Origin: a virus
Virus record (IMG/VR): IMGVR_UViG_3300020172_002285
Coordinates: 1-49,800 of that record
Length of the DNA: 49,800 bases
Reading direction: 5' to 3' (one strand)
Each line of letters starts with the position of its first letter. Positions within the stretch are counted from its first letter, which is position 1. The notes beneath the pieces were generated by a model that saw only the letters and a list, made by a program, of their open reading frames with translations, was not told where the DNA came from and ran no database searches. The position numbers and the translations under genes were made by a program. Below are positions 32,218 to 40,880 of this stretch, piece by piece.

Positions 32218-32517
32218 TTAAACCACATCTAAGCGGCGAACATGCTCTCCATCTTGGTCCACGAATTTATCTTCAAACACCAAGATATTTTCTTTATCTG
32301 TAAAACGAAGGCCCATATTGTAAGCATCAATGCTTGTGGCTCGGCCACCTTGAGATGCGATAACCCAGCAATAATCGTCGTGAATTGTCAATTTACCCTC
32401 CTGGTCTTCCTGGGTGAGTCCGATTTCGAGTGTTACTCCGTCCGGGAGTACGAGTTCGATCTGTCCGTGCTTGAGAAGATGCTCGACAATAAGCGACTGA
32501 ATTTTGTTCTTTGTCAT
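32218..32517 (-). CDS. Unknown protein
   Basis: 99 residues; GAGG lies before the ATG. The start (KIQSLIVEHLLKHGQIELVL) and beta-rich middle (DYCWVIASQGGRATSIDAY) suggest a small binding domain. The upstream TATATA motif at 32572 shares 14 bases with that at 6005. No family recognised. Confidence 0.68.
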   Translation of the reverse strand: MTKNKIQSLIVEHLLKHGQIELVLPDGVTLEIGLTQEDQEGKLTIHDDYCWVIASQGGRATSIDAYNMGLRFTDKENILVFEDKFVDQDGEHVRRLDVV

Positions 32518-32571
32518 GTGTGGACCCTCGTTTGAAAGGTTATTGCGTCGAATAGACCGACGCTACGAAGG

Positions 32572-32577
32572 TATATA
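32572..32577 (-). promoter_or_regulatory. TATATA promoter-like element
   Basis: AATATATACCTTCG on the minus strand lies ~55 bases before the start of the 32218-32517 gene. It is identical over 14 bases to the plus-strand element at 6003-6016. Confidence 0.4.
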
Positions 32578-32605
32578 TTCCCATGACGAAAGGAATATCG
32601 AACGC

Positions 32606-32634
32606 TTTACAACAACGCCAAAATATGGTATAAT
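32606..32634 (+). promoter_or_regulatory. Sigma-70 promoter (TTTACA-17-TATAAT)
   Basis: TTTACA at 32606-32611 and TATAAT at 32629-32634 are separated by exactly 17 bases. The start codon of the CCA-adding enzyme is 13 bases after the -10, so the leader would be about 6 nt. It is the best host-type promoter seen in the window. Confidence 0.8.
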
Positions 32635-32646
32635 CTGGGGAAAATC

Positions 32647-33939
32647 ATGGTCGCACAGCTTAAATTTCGGGGGTTTTTAGAAACCGTGGAAGAAAAATTT
32701 CACAGCATCCAGGCAGATATTCCGCTCCCCGCAGCGGTGTATACCCTCAGCGAGCTTTTTGCTCGTCAGGGAGCCTCGTTGTTTGCTGTGGGTGGAGTAA
32801 TCCGTGACTTTCTCTACTCCCACCATCATGGAGGAAAATTCTCTCCGAAGGACGTAGACCTTGCCACTGAAGCAGCGCCAGAAAAAGTGATGGCGATCTT
32901 GGGAAGTCCGGCTGCTCTTGCACACGGCATCAAAACCTTTCCGAAAGGAGAGGCTTTCGGCGTGATTTCTGCCGTTGTTGACGGAGAAGAATATGAGATC
33001 GCCACCTTCCGAGAAGACGGTCAATACACTGATGGGCGGCGTCCCGACTCCGTGAGTTTCAGCACTCCAGCCAAGGACGCTCAACGTCGTGACCTGACCT
33101 ACAACGCTTTGTTCTACGATATTCACAAGAAGGAAATCAGAGACTACAACCTGAACCACGAAGGAGAAGGACAAGGGCTACACGACATCAAGAATCTTGT
33201 TGCTCGACCTGTAGGAAACGCTCGTGATCGCTTCCAAGAAGACAAGCTGAGAATCCCCCGACTCGTTCGGTTCTTCTCACGCTTCAATCCTGGATACATC
33301 ATGCAACATCTGGATAAAGACACCCTAGCGGCCATTGAGGAATTCAAAGACCTAGCTGGGGTATCGCCAGAACGTATTGCCGCCGAGTTCACTGGTGGTC
33401 TTCAGAAAGCGGCCAGCCCGGTCAACTACCTGAAGAACTACGAAGCCACCGGATTACTGCCAGCAGTATTCCCTGGTCTTCGAGTCGATATGCACGATGT
33501 AGATCGCATTGGAAACGTCAAGAACATCAAAGCTGTCCTTGCATGGCTGTTGAAGCAAGACGACCCTAAAGCCGTCCGCATCCAACTCAATCGCCTCAAG
33601 TACGCCAATGATGTTTCTGATGCAACTGCTTTCTTGGTTAGGCTATACCGATTCGACGTGGCACAGGTGGCTCAACTGTTGAAGCACCGAGACTTATACA
33701 AGCAACTGGAGAATCCAGAACTTCAGGCGGCAGGACAAAAAGTCCTAACGACGGATGTATTGGACTTCGCTAGAATCTCTGGCAAGGAAGCGGAACTTCG
33801 ACACTTCCTGAATTACCAACCTACCGTGAAGTCACAAGACTTCATGCACCTAAAAGGTAAGGCCATCAGTGACGCAATGAGCGGGGCTGAATCGGCTGCT
33901 TATCAGAGGTCTAGTGATGAAACTCTGGCTGGACGATGA
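32647..33939 (+). CDS. cca: CCA-adding enzyme / poly(A) polymerase family tRNA nucleotidyltransferase
   Basis: 430 residues. The class II nucleotidyltransferase head has FAVGGVIRDFLYSHHHGG and DVDL (metal-binding DxD), then RRDLTYNALFYD and RDRFQEDKLRIPRLVRFFSR. It repairs or adds CCA ends on tRNA. The tmRNA and the minihelices here lack encoded CCA and are obvious candidates for its action. Expressed from a consensus sigma-70 promoter with a very short leader. The start KFRGFLETVEEK also fits the capsid-targeting-like pattern, which is unusual for an enzyme. Choosing between CCA-adding and poly(A) polymerase needs the specificity motif. Confidence 0.9.
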   Translation: MVAQLKFRGFLETVEEKFHSIQADIPLPAAVYTLSELFARQGASLFAVGGVIRDFLYSHHHGGKFSPKDVDLATEAAPEKVMAILGSPAALAHGIKTFPKGEAFGVISAVVDGEEYEIATFREDGQYTDGRRPDSVSFSTPAKDAQRRDLTYNALFYDIHKKEIRDYNLNHEGEGQGLHDIKNLVARPVGNARDRFQEDKLRIPRLVRFFSRFNPGYIMQHLDKDTLAAIEEFKDLAGVSPERIAAEFTGGLQKAASPVNYLKNYEATGLLPAVFPGLRVDMHDVDRIGNVKNIKAVLAWLLKQDDPKAVRIQLNRLKYANDVSDATAFLVRLYRFDVAQVAQLLKHRDLYKQLENPELQAAGQKVLTTDVLDFARISGKEAELRHFLNYQPTVKSQDFMHLKGKAISDAMSGAESAAYQRSSDETLAGR

Positions 33940-34255
33940 ACGTGATCCTCGTGACCCCAAAATTCAAAGTATTTTTGGGGCCGAGGGTGACGAAGTTTGG
34001 GCAAAAACTGCTGACGTAGCGATTGCCTACCTGAACCAAGGCCAAGTTACGTTTGTCTCTCTCGATCACGACCTTGGACCGCCGAGCGCCGGTACTGGCA
34101 TGGACGTTGCCAATTGGATTGAAGAACAAGCATATCACGGCAATCTGCCACGGCTAACTTGGGCAGTGCATTCCAAGAACGCCGTTGGTGCAAAAAATAT
34201 GACGAGGGCATTGGTGAAGGCCGATGAGTTTTGGGATGCTGCTGCACAAGAGTAA
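33917..34255 (+). CDS. Cyclic-phosphate processing receiver-domain protein
   Basis: 112 residues from the ATG at 33917, overlapping the cca gene by 23 bases. It starts MKLWLDDERDPRDP and has FVSLDHDLGPP and HSKNAVGAKNM, the pattern of the receiver-like family linked to RNA or cyclic-phosphate processing. Phospho-acceptor aspartates are retained. Followed by a 2H phosphoesterase-like gene, it forms an apparent RNA-repair set with cca. Confidence 0.8.
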   Translation: MKLWLDDERDPRDPKIQSIFGAEGDEVWAKTADVAIAYLNQGQVTFVSLDHDLGPPSAGTGMDVANWIEEQAYHGNLPRLTWAVHSKNAVGAKNMTRALVKADEFWDAAAQE

Positions 34256-34643
34256 GGGAACACTTCGATACAGTCACACAGGCGATGCTGGGTTCAAACT
34301 CGTCCTAGAGGTTGATCCTGGCATCGCCTCTTTTTGTCGTTCCATGATGCCCAAATACATCACACTCAACCCGCAACGGTACGCCCCACACATCTCTGTT
34401 GTGCGACACGAACATTCCGTGAATATGGAGTATTGGGGAAAGTACGAAGGTCAGCAAGTTGAATTTGAATACACCAATTACGTCCACAATGGTCGAGTGT
34501 ATTGGTGGATCAATGCCTTCAGCACTCGTCTGGAAGAGATTAGAGCAGAACTTGGTCTGACTGTTCACGACAAGTACACGCAGCCTCCTGATGGCTATAC
34601 GAAGTGCTTTCACATCACATTAGGAAATACCAAGCCTATATAA
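34224..34643 (+). CDS. 2H phosphoesterase-like protein
   Basis: 139 residues. Two H-x-(S/T) motifs, APHISVVRHE and CFHITLGNT, spaced ~80 residues apart, mark the 2H/LigT-like family, which opens 2',3'-cyclic phosphates. The ATG at 34224 overlaps the receiver-domain gene by 32 bases; an internal ATG at 34236 is also possible. Downstream of cca and the receiver-domain gene. Confidence 0.68.
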   Translation: MSFGMLLHKSKGTLRYSHTGDAGFKLVLEVDPGIASFCRSMMPKYITLNPQRYAPHISVVRHEHSVNMEYWGKYEGQQVEFEYTNYVHNGRVYWWINAFSTRLEEIRAELGLTVHDKYTQPPDGYTKCFHITLGNTKPI

Positions 34644-34647
34644 AGGC

Positions 34648-34938
34648 ATGGATAGCTTTCACAAATTCTGGGACAAAATCAACGGCGAAATGTACAAAGA
34701 TGTCCCGCCACCAGTCAAATATGACTTCGCCAAATATATGGACTCAATCACTGCTGGTCCCGTTAATGGCACCGAAGATGGCACGCATGAATTGCGACCT
34801 GTCACTTGGGACGATACCGCTAGTTACGCCGCCGAAGATGTGCTGGACTGGTACAAAAAGAACGGCAAGAACTCAACCAAGCTCGGCCCTCAAATGACTG
34901 ACAGCGAGCTAAAGAAACACTACGGACACACTTGGTAA
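34648..34938 (+). CDS. Unknown protein
   Basis: 96 residues, acidic, with two helical parts (DSFHKFWDKINGEMYKD, SYAAEDVLDWYKKNGKN). It starts four bases after the 2H gene's stop, so it is probably in the same transcript. No family recognised. Confidence 0.7.
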   Translation: MDSFHKFWDKINGEMYKDVPPPVKYDFAKYMDSITAGPVNGTEDGTHELRPVTWDDTASYAAEDVLDWYKKNGKNSTKLGPQMTDSELKKHYGHTW

Positions 34939-35048
34939 TCAAAGTCGAATGTATAAAGGGAAAAATGGAACAATGCAAATCCACAACTTGGTGCGATCTG
35001 GATTGATATAAACTCCAAAAAACGCTGCCCGCCAAGAGAATTCAATTT

Positions 35049-35948
35049 TCAAGGAAGCACAACCTTTTTTCTAGTCCAAGATTTGAAGTCTCTATCCATA
35101 ATCGAGACAACCTCATCTAAATCAGTTGCCATATCAATAGCGGGCCGATCACGCCTTGCCACAAACGAATTGTCCAATGCCACATTAAGTTGCTGCTCGT
35201 TAAGCACCAAAACCATATTGAAATCTTTGATAAGACATTCTGGAACAAATGTCTTGTGTAGCGTTCCTGGAACAACTGGAACGATGACCTTAGAACCTCG
35301 CACCGCCATATCAACTGCCGTGTGATTGTAGCTTCCTGCATGTGTGCAAATAAAAGTCTCAATATGAGCAGTTGCCTTTAGATAATCTCGATGAGATTGA
35401 ATCGGTATTTTCTTGATGAAATCTGGATGAGATACAGGACCACGTTCCAATTGATAAATTGGTCTATATTGCTTGTTCTTGTCAAAAAACGACCACAATT
35501 TTTCTGTCCAATCGTTGCCTGAAACGCCGTGGTCTGGGAATAGTTGACAATCATGATCCAACAAAATAGACCCAGGCTCTTTAGGCACTACTTCATATTG
35601 ATCTTTGACCAAAGGAACATGAATGTAGGTGCCTTTTTTTGCGTATAGATATTTTTGATTGTAAAAATAACAGTGGTCGAAGCCTAATTCATATTTAGGC
35701 TCCTCCATAAACAGCACGACCTTTTTGACCTTTTTCTTGATCTCAGAAACTTGCTGAACTGCTACGGTAGAATCGTAGGCGTGGATCAAAGCAATGTCTG
35801 CCTCTGGAAATACCGGGTCGTTAAAGTGATGCTTGATAAGCGACACCGGCATTTTAGAAAATCGTTTTGCGAATTCATCGCTGAAGAATTCGCAACTTGT
35901 GTTGTTTCTCCAAGTAGTAAAACTACCTATCAGCAACAGTTTGTACAT
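35049..35948 (-). CDS. GT-B-like glycosyltransferase
   Basis: 299 residues. Alpha/beta throughout; KLLLIGSFTTWRNNT at the start and a C-terminal GSYNHTAVDMAVRGSKVIVP with VLVLNEQQLNVAL fit the two-domain GT-B shape, with the nucleotide-sugar domain at the end. It follows directly on the upstream gene (TAA-ATG). Substrate unknown. Confidence 0.55.
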   Translation of the reverse strand: MYKLLLIGSFTTWRNNTSCEFFSDEFAKRFSKMPVSLIKHHFNDPVFPEADIALIHAYDSTVAVQQVSEIKKKVKKVVLFMEEPKYELGFDHCYFYNQKYLYAKKGTYIHVPLVKDQYEVVPKEPGSILLDHDCQLFPDHGVSGNDWTEKLWSFFDKNKQYRPIYQLERGPVSHPDFIKKIPIQSHRDYLKATAHIETFICTHAGSYNHTAVDMAVRGSKVIVPVVPGTLHKTFVPECLIKDFNMVLVLNEQQLNVALDNSFVARRDRPAIDMATDLDEVVSIMDRDFKSWTRKKVVLP

Positions 35949-36416
35949 TTAGTAAAAATTCACCTGACTAGGCTGCATGTACAGATAGTCCAAGCCTTCA
36001 AATTCACATTCCTCGGTTTCCATATCGAATGGAGCAGGAATGGGTCGGCCTCGGCGATCAACACAAACAGACCAAATGTAGATTTTTCTATTGTCTTTGA
36101 AAATCTCGACCAACGACAAATGATGCGATCCTAAAAACCTCTTCGCCAGCTTGCAGATCAAATTGAATGGCAAAAACGGGCTACTCTTACCGTAAATCTG
36201 AAGAGTTTCCATTAGATGTTTATCGTAATCAGCCTTTTGATAATGCAGCATGATAGGATACCCGTCGATAATGGCTTCTCGTTGTTTGAAAATAGCCAAA
36301 TCATCCTCCATTGTGGTCGGCGGCGGTGCCTTTGGGAAGTTATAGGGAATTAACATATCACCCAAGGCCCTCATGCCTTCGATAATCTCTTCGAGTTTTG
36401 ATTCCTTGTAGAACAT
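35949..36416 (-). CDS. Unknown protein
   Basis: 155 residues; AAGG lies six bases before the ATG. A basic middle (FNLICKLAKRFLGSHH) and a beta-rich end (KIYIWSVCVDRRGRPIPAP) are seen. A TATATA element lies at 36450. No family recognised. Confidence 0.7.
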   Translation of the reverse strand: MFYKESKLEEIIEGMRALGDMLIPYNFPKAPPPTTMEDDLAIFKQREAIIDGYPIMLHYQKADYDKHLMETLQIYGKSSPFLPFNLICKLAKRFLGSHHLSLVEIFKDNRKIYIWSVCVDRRGRPIPAPFDMETEECEFEGLDYLYMQPSQVNFY

Positions 36417-36449
36417 AGCAAACCTTCATTCAGGGAATTCACCCTGCCT

Positions 36450-36455
36450 TATATA
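36450..36455 (-). promoter_or_regulatory. TATATA promoter-like element
   Basis: GAATATATAAGG on the minus strand, ~35 bases before the start of the 35949-36416 gene. It is one of a set of similar intergenic elements. Confidence 0.35.
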
Positions 36456-36460
36456 TTCGC

Positions 36461-37492
36461 TTAAATACGAAAGTTCTCACTGTATATCTCTTCTTCGGAG
36501 AGAGCCGCTTCCTGTGGGGCCAAATTAGCGTACAACTCATCAATTTGCGAGTGCGATATTCTGCGACCTTTATCACTCATGACTCCACGCAATCCAGTAT
36601 TTTTTGACTGAGAATGTAATCTGGAAATAAACCAAGATCGCACTTGCTGCAACCCTGGAGAAATTTCATATTGACCGGGCGTGAACCCCAAGAAGTCAAA
36701 CACATCAAACGGATCAAGCCAACAATACCCAGACCACTTATTGCCCATCTCAAATGGTGCTGGTAGACCTCGTGACGCCGCCCGCTCAACGAAATGCAAA
36801 ACCATCCTAATCCAGTTTTTGGCCATCCACGGGTCCAAACAGCACGCATTATCCATGATGCGAAACTCAATGGTCTTTCTCTTTTTGTTTTGATAGTGGA
36901 AAGTGTTGATGGTGTAGTATTTGCAATGACCCACCTTCTTGAGCAAAAGTTCGGCTGGCATCAGACCGTCTTCAATATCATCAAATATATCCATTTCACC
37001 AAGGAACTGGCAATATTGATTCTTCTTACGACGGGCTGGAACTGAGTCCAGAAATACTGGCTCACATTTAATCCACCAGGATATAACGCTGGCAAGCTGG
37101 GGTTCGGTTAGGTCCGAGACATCGACATGGACGTGAAACGAACAGCGAGTATCCGCTTCGATCTTTAAGTCTTTGCTAAAGCCGTCGATGACCCTACAAG
37201 TTCGCACGACGCCGTTCCACCCCTTCATTACGGGCGTACAAACCTCCATGCCGCAACTTCCATCTGGCTTAACGATCCACACGTCGTTATGGTGGTCGTT
37301 GCCCCACTTGTGGATCAAAACCTTCTCTTCTGAGAGCTTTTGAACCAGATTGCCTATGTAATGGATACCTTCTGGCAGAACGCCGTCTTCGTATCCAATA
37401 GGGCGGTTTCGCCCATCGAAAGAGTTGATCTCTATTTCGACGCCAAACCTGCGAACGTAGTTCAAATTCAAGTTTTCTTTAGGTGAGTCCAT
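36461..37492 (-). CDS. Amidoligase-family protein
   Basis: 343 residues from the ATG at 37492. The amidoligase pattern is seen in RRFGVEIEINSFDG, DTRCSFHVHVDVSDLTEPQL, and KTIEFRIMDNA, which form the ATP-binding and acid-base core of the glutamine-synthetase-like ligase fold. Such enzymes form amide bonds, possibly isopeptide crosslinks or peptide tags, and occur in phages. The substrate is unknown. Confidence 0.85.
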   Translation of the reverse strand: MDSPKENLNLNYVRRFGVEIEINSFDGRNRPIGYEDGVLPEGIHYIGNLVQKLSEEKVLIHKWGNDHHNDVWIVKPDGSCGMEVCTPVMKGWNGVVRTCRVIDGFSKDLKIEADTRCSFHVHVDVSDLTEPQLASVISWWIKCEPVFLDSVPARRKKNQYCQFLGEMDIFDDIEDGLMPAELLLKKVGHCKYYTINTFHYQNKKRKTIEFRIMDNACCLDPWMAKNWIRMVLHFVERAASRGLPAPFEMGNKWSGYCWLDPFDVFDFLGFTPGQYEISPGLQQVRSWFISRLHSQSKNTGLRGVMSDKGRRISHSQIDELYANLAPQEAALSEEEIYSENFRI

Positions 37493-37582
37493 GCGCTTTA
37501 TCCCCAATTCTACGATAATTATATGACCTAAACACCAGGATCGCTGAGTCGGCGATATAATTTCATTACAAGGAGTAAATTT

Positions 37583-38044
37583 ATGAATTGCCTACTCATC
37601 GAAACGAAGGACAAACGCAAGTTCTTCACTCACGAAAAGAATTTCATTCAACTCATCGAGTTCTCGAAAGCCTTCAATGCCGAAATCTCAATAGTCAAAT
37701 TGGAAGAAGGAACGGTATTGGAGCTTGAGGAACTAGCACCTGCATTGTGCGATCCGGCCTACAAAAAGCCAAAAGTTCAATATGAGGTCATCGAAACTAA
37801 GATGTCCACAGAAGGACGTTCTCGAACCGAAATATTGCGTATTGCCGACAAGGTAAAGAAGTACGTCAACGAACAATTCCAAAATCGCAATACCGTATCG
37901 CTAAAAGAGTTGAAGAAACGATTCAAGCGATACAAATTGACCGACGCTGCACTCTGTAATCATGTGCGTCGTGTGAAATCTGAACTCGAAAAAGAAGGGT
38001 TCAAATTCTTAAAATTGGGCGCAGGACAATACAAGGTAAACTAA
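37583..38044 (+). CDS. Unknown protein with C-terminal winged-helix-like region
   Basis: 153 residues; AAGGAG lies before the ATG. The N-terminal half has an alpha/beta pattern and a DP/KP-rich linker. The C-terminal ~70 residues (VSLKELKKRFKRYKLTDAAL then KLGAGQYKVN) resemble a DNA-binding winged helix. It overlaps the next gene by TAATG. Confidence 0.65.
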   Translation: MNCLLIETKDKRKFFTHEKNFIQLIEFSKAFNAEISIVKLEEGTVLELEELAPALCDPAYKKPKVQYEVIETKMSTEGRSRTEILRIADKVKKYVNEQFQNRNTVSLKELKKRFKRYKLTDAALCNHVRRVKSELEKEGFKFLKLGAGQYKVN

Positions 38045-39102
38045 TGTACGACTTAGAAATACTCGTCCCGGCTGAAGGCCAGATGGTCCAAAGATTCGTG
38101 GACTTCAAAAGATGGGGCCTCAGAAACATAGGCGATTACAAAGTAAAACTCATTCTGGCTGCTGCCTGCGACAATGATGTGTCGGTATTTGAAAGTGGTT
38201 GGCCAGACGGTGTTGATGTTGAAATTGCTGTCACTCCGTACAAACACGTCGCCCAAAGAATTTATCACTACTACGATGCAATCGCCAAGCCAGATACGGC
38301 CAAGTGGTACTATCGCATTGACGAAGACACCATGAATGACATCGGTGGGCTAATGAATAACCTGGAGACGCACTTCGATCACGAAAGAGAATATCACATC
38401 ACGGGAGAACTCAATTGGGATGTTCAACCAGTTGAAAGATTCGTATTAGAAAAATTGGGCTTCAATCATTGGTATAAACATCCAGATGATACTCCACCGC
38501 ACGAATACGAAATGTCAATAACCAGCAATGCCGCTATGAAGAGAATCCTGAATGACGCCAATGCTCAAAAATATTTCAAACTAAGAAAAGAAATACCTGA
38601 AGGATATGGAGATCACGGATTGTGCTTCTGCGCACGCATGGTGAAAGTACACCCAACAACGGTGAAGTTTTTGACTGTTCGACCGGAGATTTGCAAATTC
38701 TCAGAATTCCACGGACACTTCAATCACATTCATTGGGTGGGCAGAGACAAAAATGCCTGCGTAATGAATTGGCTGGAATCTATGTCGCCTGAACATGAAG
38801 CTCCTTACAAGAATCTATCTTTTATTTCTTCATCCATAACAGACAACCACAAGAAATGGGTCATTATGAATCCCAACAATGTCGTTGAAGAAATATTCAT
38901 CCACAATAACCACAGAAACAGAATTGGCCTCTGGTCTGCAACCAATGAAGGCAAATTAACCGTTTACTTAGATGGCGACATGGCGCAAAATTATCCGCTG
39001 ATAGTGTTTGACGCTACCAGCGGACCAAATGATGTGATTACTTACAGTTGCCGACACCACCGGCTCAAGACCGGCCCGTTGTCGGAACTTATGGGCCTTT
39101 AG
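38044..39102 (+). CDS. Glycosyltransferase-like protein
   Basis: 352 residues. The GT-A-like motif WYYRIDEDTMNDIGG carries a D-x-D; GELNWDVQPVERFVL and YGDHGLCFCARMV follow, and the C-terminal third is beta-rich (GLWSATNEGKLTVYLDGD). It could be a fringe-type or other GT-A enzyme with a carbohydrate-binding tail. It overlaps the opposing recA end by 4 bases. Confidence 0.62.
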   Translation: MYDLEILVPAEGQMVQRFVDFKRWGLRNIGDYKVKLILAAACDNDVSVFESGWPDGVDVEIAVTPYKHVAQRIYHYYDAIAKPDTAKWYYRIDEDTMNDIGGLMNNLETHFDHEREYHITGELNWDVQPVERFVLEKLGFNHWYKHPDDTPPHEYEMSITSNAAMKRILNDANAQKYFKLRKEIPEGYGDHGLCFCARMVKVHPTTVKFLTVRPEICKFSEFHGHFNHIHWVGRDKNACVMNWLESMSPEHEAPYKNLSFISSSITDNHKKWVIMNPNNVVEEIFIHNNHRNRIGLWSATNEGKLTVYLDGDMAQNYPLIVFDATSGPNDVITYSCRHHRLKTGPLSELMGL

Positions 39103-40337
39103 CCTTCCAACTCTTCATCAATATCGTCATCATCGTCATCGCCGACACCGCTTAATTCAATGTCGGTATTGTCTTCAGGTCGGAAATTGATGGACTCTTG
39201 GAATGGCTCCAGGTAATCCTTGATCTGCTCCGCAGAAATTGCGTCGATCAAAGCCGGACACTGCATCAAGATTTCAGCAGGAAGGTCATTGCGTTCCATG
39301 CTGGCCTTGAACTTGACTTCAGACCCACCGGCCCAAGGCTCTTTCACCACAAAGTTTCCAGAGCCTTTGATCTCAATGCGTTCTGCGTCCAGCAAACAAC
39401 TTAGCAGACCGCTGAGTGGGTTGATGCCTTTATCGAACAACAACTGAATGTTCTCCGACTCGACAAAGGGCCGGTGAGTCTTGTTCTTTACATTCTTCAG
39501 CTTCACATTGATGCCGAGAATCTTTTTCTTCTTCGCTGTGATCTTCCTTTCGATCTTCATTTGCGTCCTGGTTTCAAGACGACAAGAAGCATAGAAGGGA
39601 AGTGCGTTACCGCCACCAGCCGTAGTCAACGCCTGCTGCCCCATAGGGGCGTAACCGCCGATCTTAGCACGAGTCTGGTTTAAGATGACAACGGTAGCGT
39701 TGTTCTTCTCCATCACGGTGTTCAGCTTGCGGAATTCACGGGAACAAATCTTGGCCCGTTCGCCCGGCTGTTCGTGACCACCAACAATACGCTTGAAGTC
39801 AGCAGCAGTATAACCTTCCGGCAATGCCACTTCCTTCAACTCACGCTCGGACGGAGAAACGCCGATTGAGTCGTAAACAATAACGATGGGAACTTCCATC
39901 GGAATCTTTTCACGAGCCTTCTCAATCACCTTGTACATCTTGGTGAATACTTGCTCAAGCGACTGTGGTGTATGACGCACAATACGCTTCAAGTTACAGT
40001 GAGAGGCTTGTTGAATGAACTCTTTGTTTGCAGAGTTCTCGCAGTCCATCAGAACCGCAATGCCCTTCGCTCGTTGTGTGCCGAACAATATGTTCGCACC
40101 CAACAACGACTTCGAGGACGAGTTGGGTCCATAGATTTCTGTCAGCTTACCACCAGGAATACCTCCCGTGATGAACTGCCCAGAACAAATGTAGTTGATA
40201 GCGAGTGAGCCAGTATCGACGAAATACCGAACAGAATCTATGGTATCCAAAACATCGCCGCCCGTTGATTCGGCTAGTGTCTCAAAAAAATCATCATCAA
40301 CTCCACCGCCCGCAACAGTAGCTTTCTTCTTTGCCAT
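39099..40337 (-). CDS. recA: RecA recombinase
   Basis: 412 residues from the ATG at 40337 with AGAGG upstream. Walker A GPNSSSKS near residue 70, then VLMDCENSANKEFIQQA, IVIVYDSIG, and VVILNQTRAKIGGYAPMGQQ with ALPFYASCRLETR, which is close to bacterial RecA, not T4 UvsX. The C-terminus is strongly acidic (DDDDDDIDEELEG), as in RecA. Works with the gp32-like SSB and Ski2-like helicase in recombination. A repeated element lies directly before the gene. Confidence 0.94.
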   Translation of the reverse strand: MAKKKATVAGGGVDDDFFETLAESTGGDVLDTIDSVRYFVDTGSLAINYICSGQFITGGIPGGKLTEIYGPNSSSKSLLGANILFGTQRAKGIAVLMDCENSANKEFIQQASHCNLKRIVRHTPQSLEQVFTKMYKVIEKAREKIPMEVPIVIVYDSIGVSPSERELKEVALPEGYTAADFKRIVGGHEQPGERAKICSREFRKLNTVMEKNNATVVILNQTRAKIGGYAPMGQQALTTAGGGNALPFYASCRLETRTQMKIERKITAKKKKILGINVKLKNVKNKTHRPFVESENIQLLFDKGINPLSGLLSCLLDAERIEIKGSGNFVVKEPWAGGSEVKFKASMERNDLPAEILMQCPALIDAISAEQIKDYLEPFQESINFRPEDNTDIELSGVGDDDDDDIDEELEG

Positions 40338-40358
40338 TTTTAACCTCTTATAAAAGGA

Positions 40359-40379
40359 ACGACAGGTCAATCCTATCGT
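40359..40379 (-). terminator. Repeated hairpin before recA (H1)
   Basis: On the minus strand: ACGATAGG-ATTGA-CCTGTCGT, 8 bp with one U-G pair, then TCCTTTTATAAG. The stem covaries with the hairpins at 40860, 40981 and 41104. Being between a short array and recA, it may act as a terminator, attenuator or processing site. Confidence 0.6.
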
Positions 40380-40421
40380 ACACCACAGTACATCACAACA
40401 CAAAAGATAACATTACAACAC
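40377..40421 (-). repeat. Pentamer array A1, (GTNNN)9
   Basis: Nine contiguous 5-base units; on the minus strand each begins GT, except one CT. It starts right after the stop of the upstream gene and runs into the hairpin before recA. Confidence 0.75.
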
Positions 40422-40422
40422 G

Positions 40423-40842
40423 CTATTCTTTTTTTGTGCCAAATAAATATCTGCCGAACATTTCACGTTTCTTTTTGTTGGACAAAGCACCAGGAACATT
40501 GTTGGCGAATCGAAAACACCTGACCCTGTTTATTTCGCATAGCTTCCATTTGCACTTGTCTCTTCTTATTTGCTTTGGATCGTTAAAGTGGTGTGCGCCA
40601 CCGGGTTCAAATATAGCAACTATTTTATGGTCAAGATAGACCACAATATCTGCTGATCCGAATTTCCATATACTCTGAAGCCCACCTTTGCCCGGATCAG
40701 GAAAAATATCCTTCAGTGGCACTTCAAGGTGAACATCAAATTTAGGCCATGTTTTCTTGATGTATGCTTTCACCGCCTTGGCGGTTTCTGTAATGAGCTT
40801 GTTCTCTTCAGCCAGATCGTATATTTGGTCAAGATCATCCAT
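40423..40842 (-). CDS. PD-(D/E)XK nuclease-like protein
   Basis: 139 residues. The Vsr/DUF2726-like core is visible: FGSADIVVYLDHKIVAIFEPGG, AHHFNDPKQIRRDKCKWKL, RVRCFRF. Acidic residues and the final R-D pair fit a small restriction-type nuclease fold. AT-rich by eye. It lies between pentamer arrays A1 and A2, with hairpin H2 directly before its start. Confidence 0.65.
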   Translation of the reverse strand: MDDLDQIYDLAEENKLITETAKAVKAYIKKTWPKFDVHLEVPLKDIFPDPGKGGLQSIWKFGSADIVVYLDHKIVAIFEPGGAHHFNDPKQIRRDKCKWKLCEINRVRCFRFANNVPGALSNKKKREMFGRYLFGTKKE

Positions 40843-40859
40843 TTGCGAATCCTAAAAAC

Positions 40860-40879
40860 AACAGGTAAAGCCTGTTATG
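40860..40879 (-). terminator. Repeated hairpin before nuclease gene (H2)
   Basis: Minus strand: ATAACAGG-CTTTA-CCTGTTGT, 8 bp with one U-G pair, then TTTTTA. It is the same stem type and loop length as H1, H3 and H4. Confidence 0.6.
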
Positions 40880-40880
40880 C

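Noticed and set aside
34604-34897. 97-residue plus-strand frame overlapping 34648-34938
   Set aside because: Shadow in another frame; the 34648 frame has better composition and follows the 2H gene.
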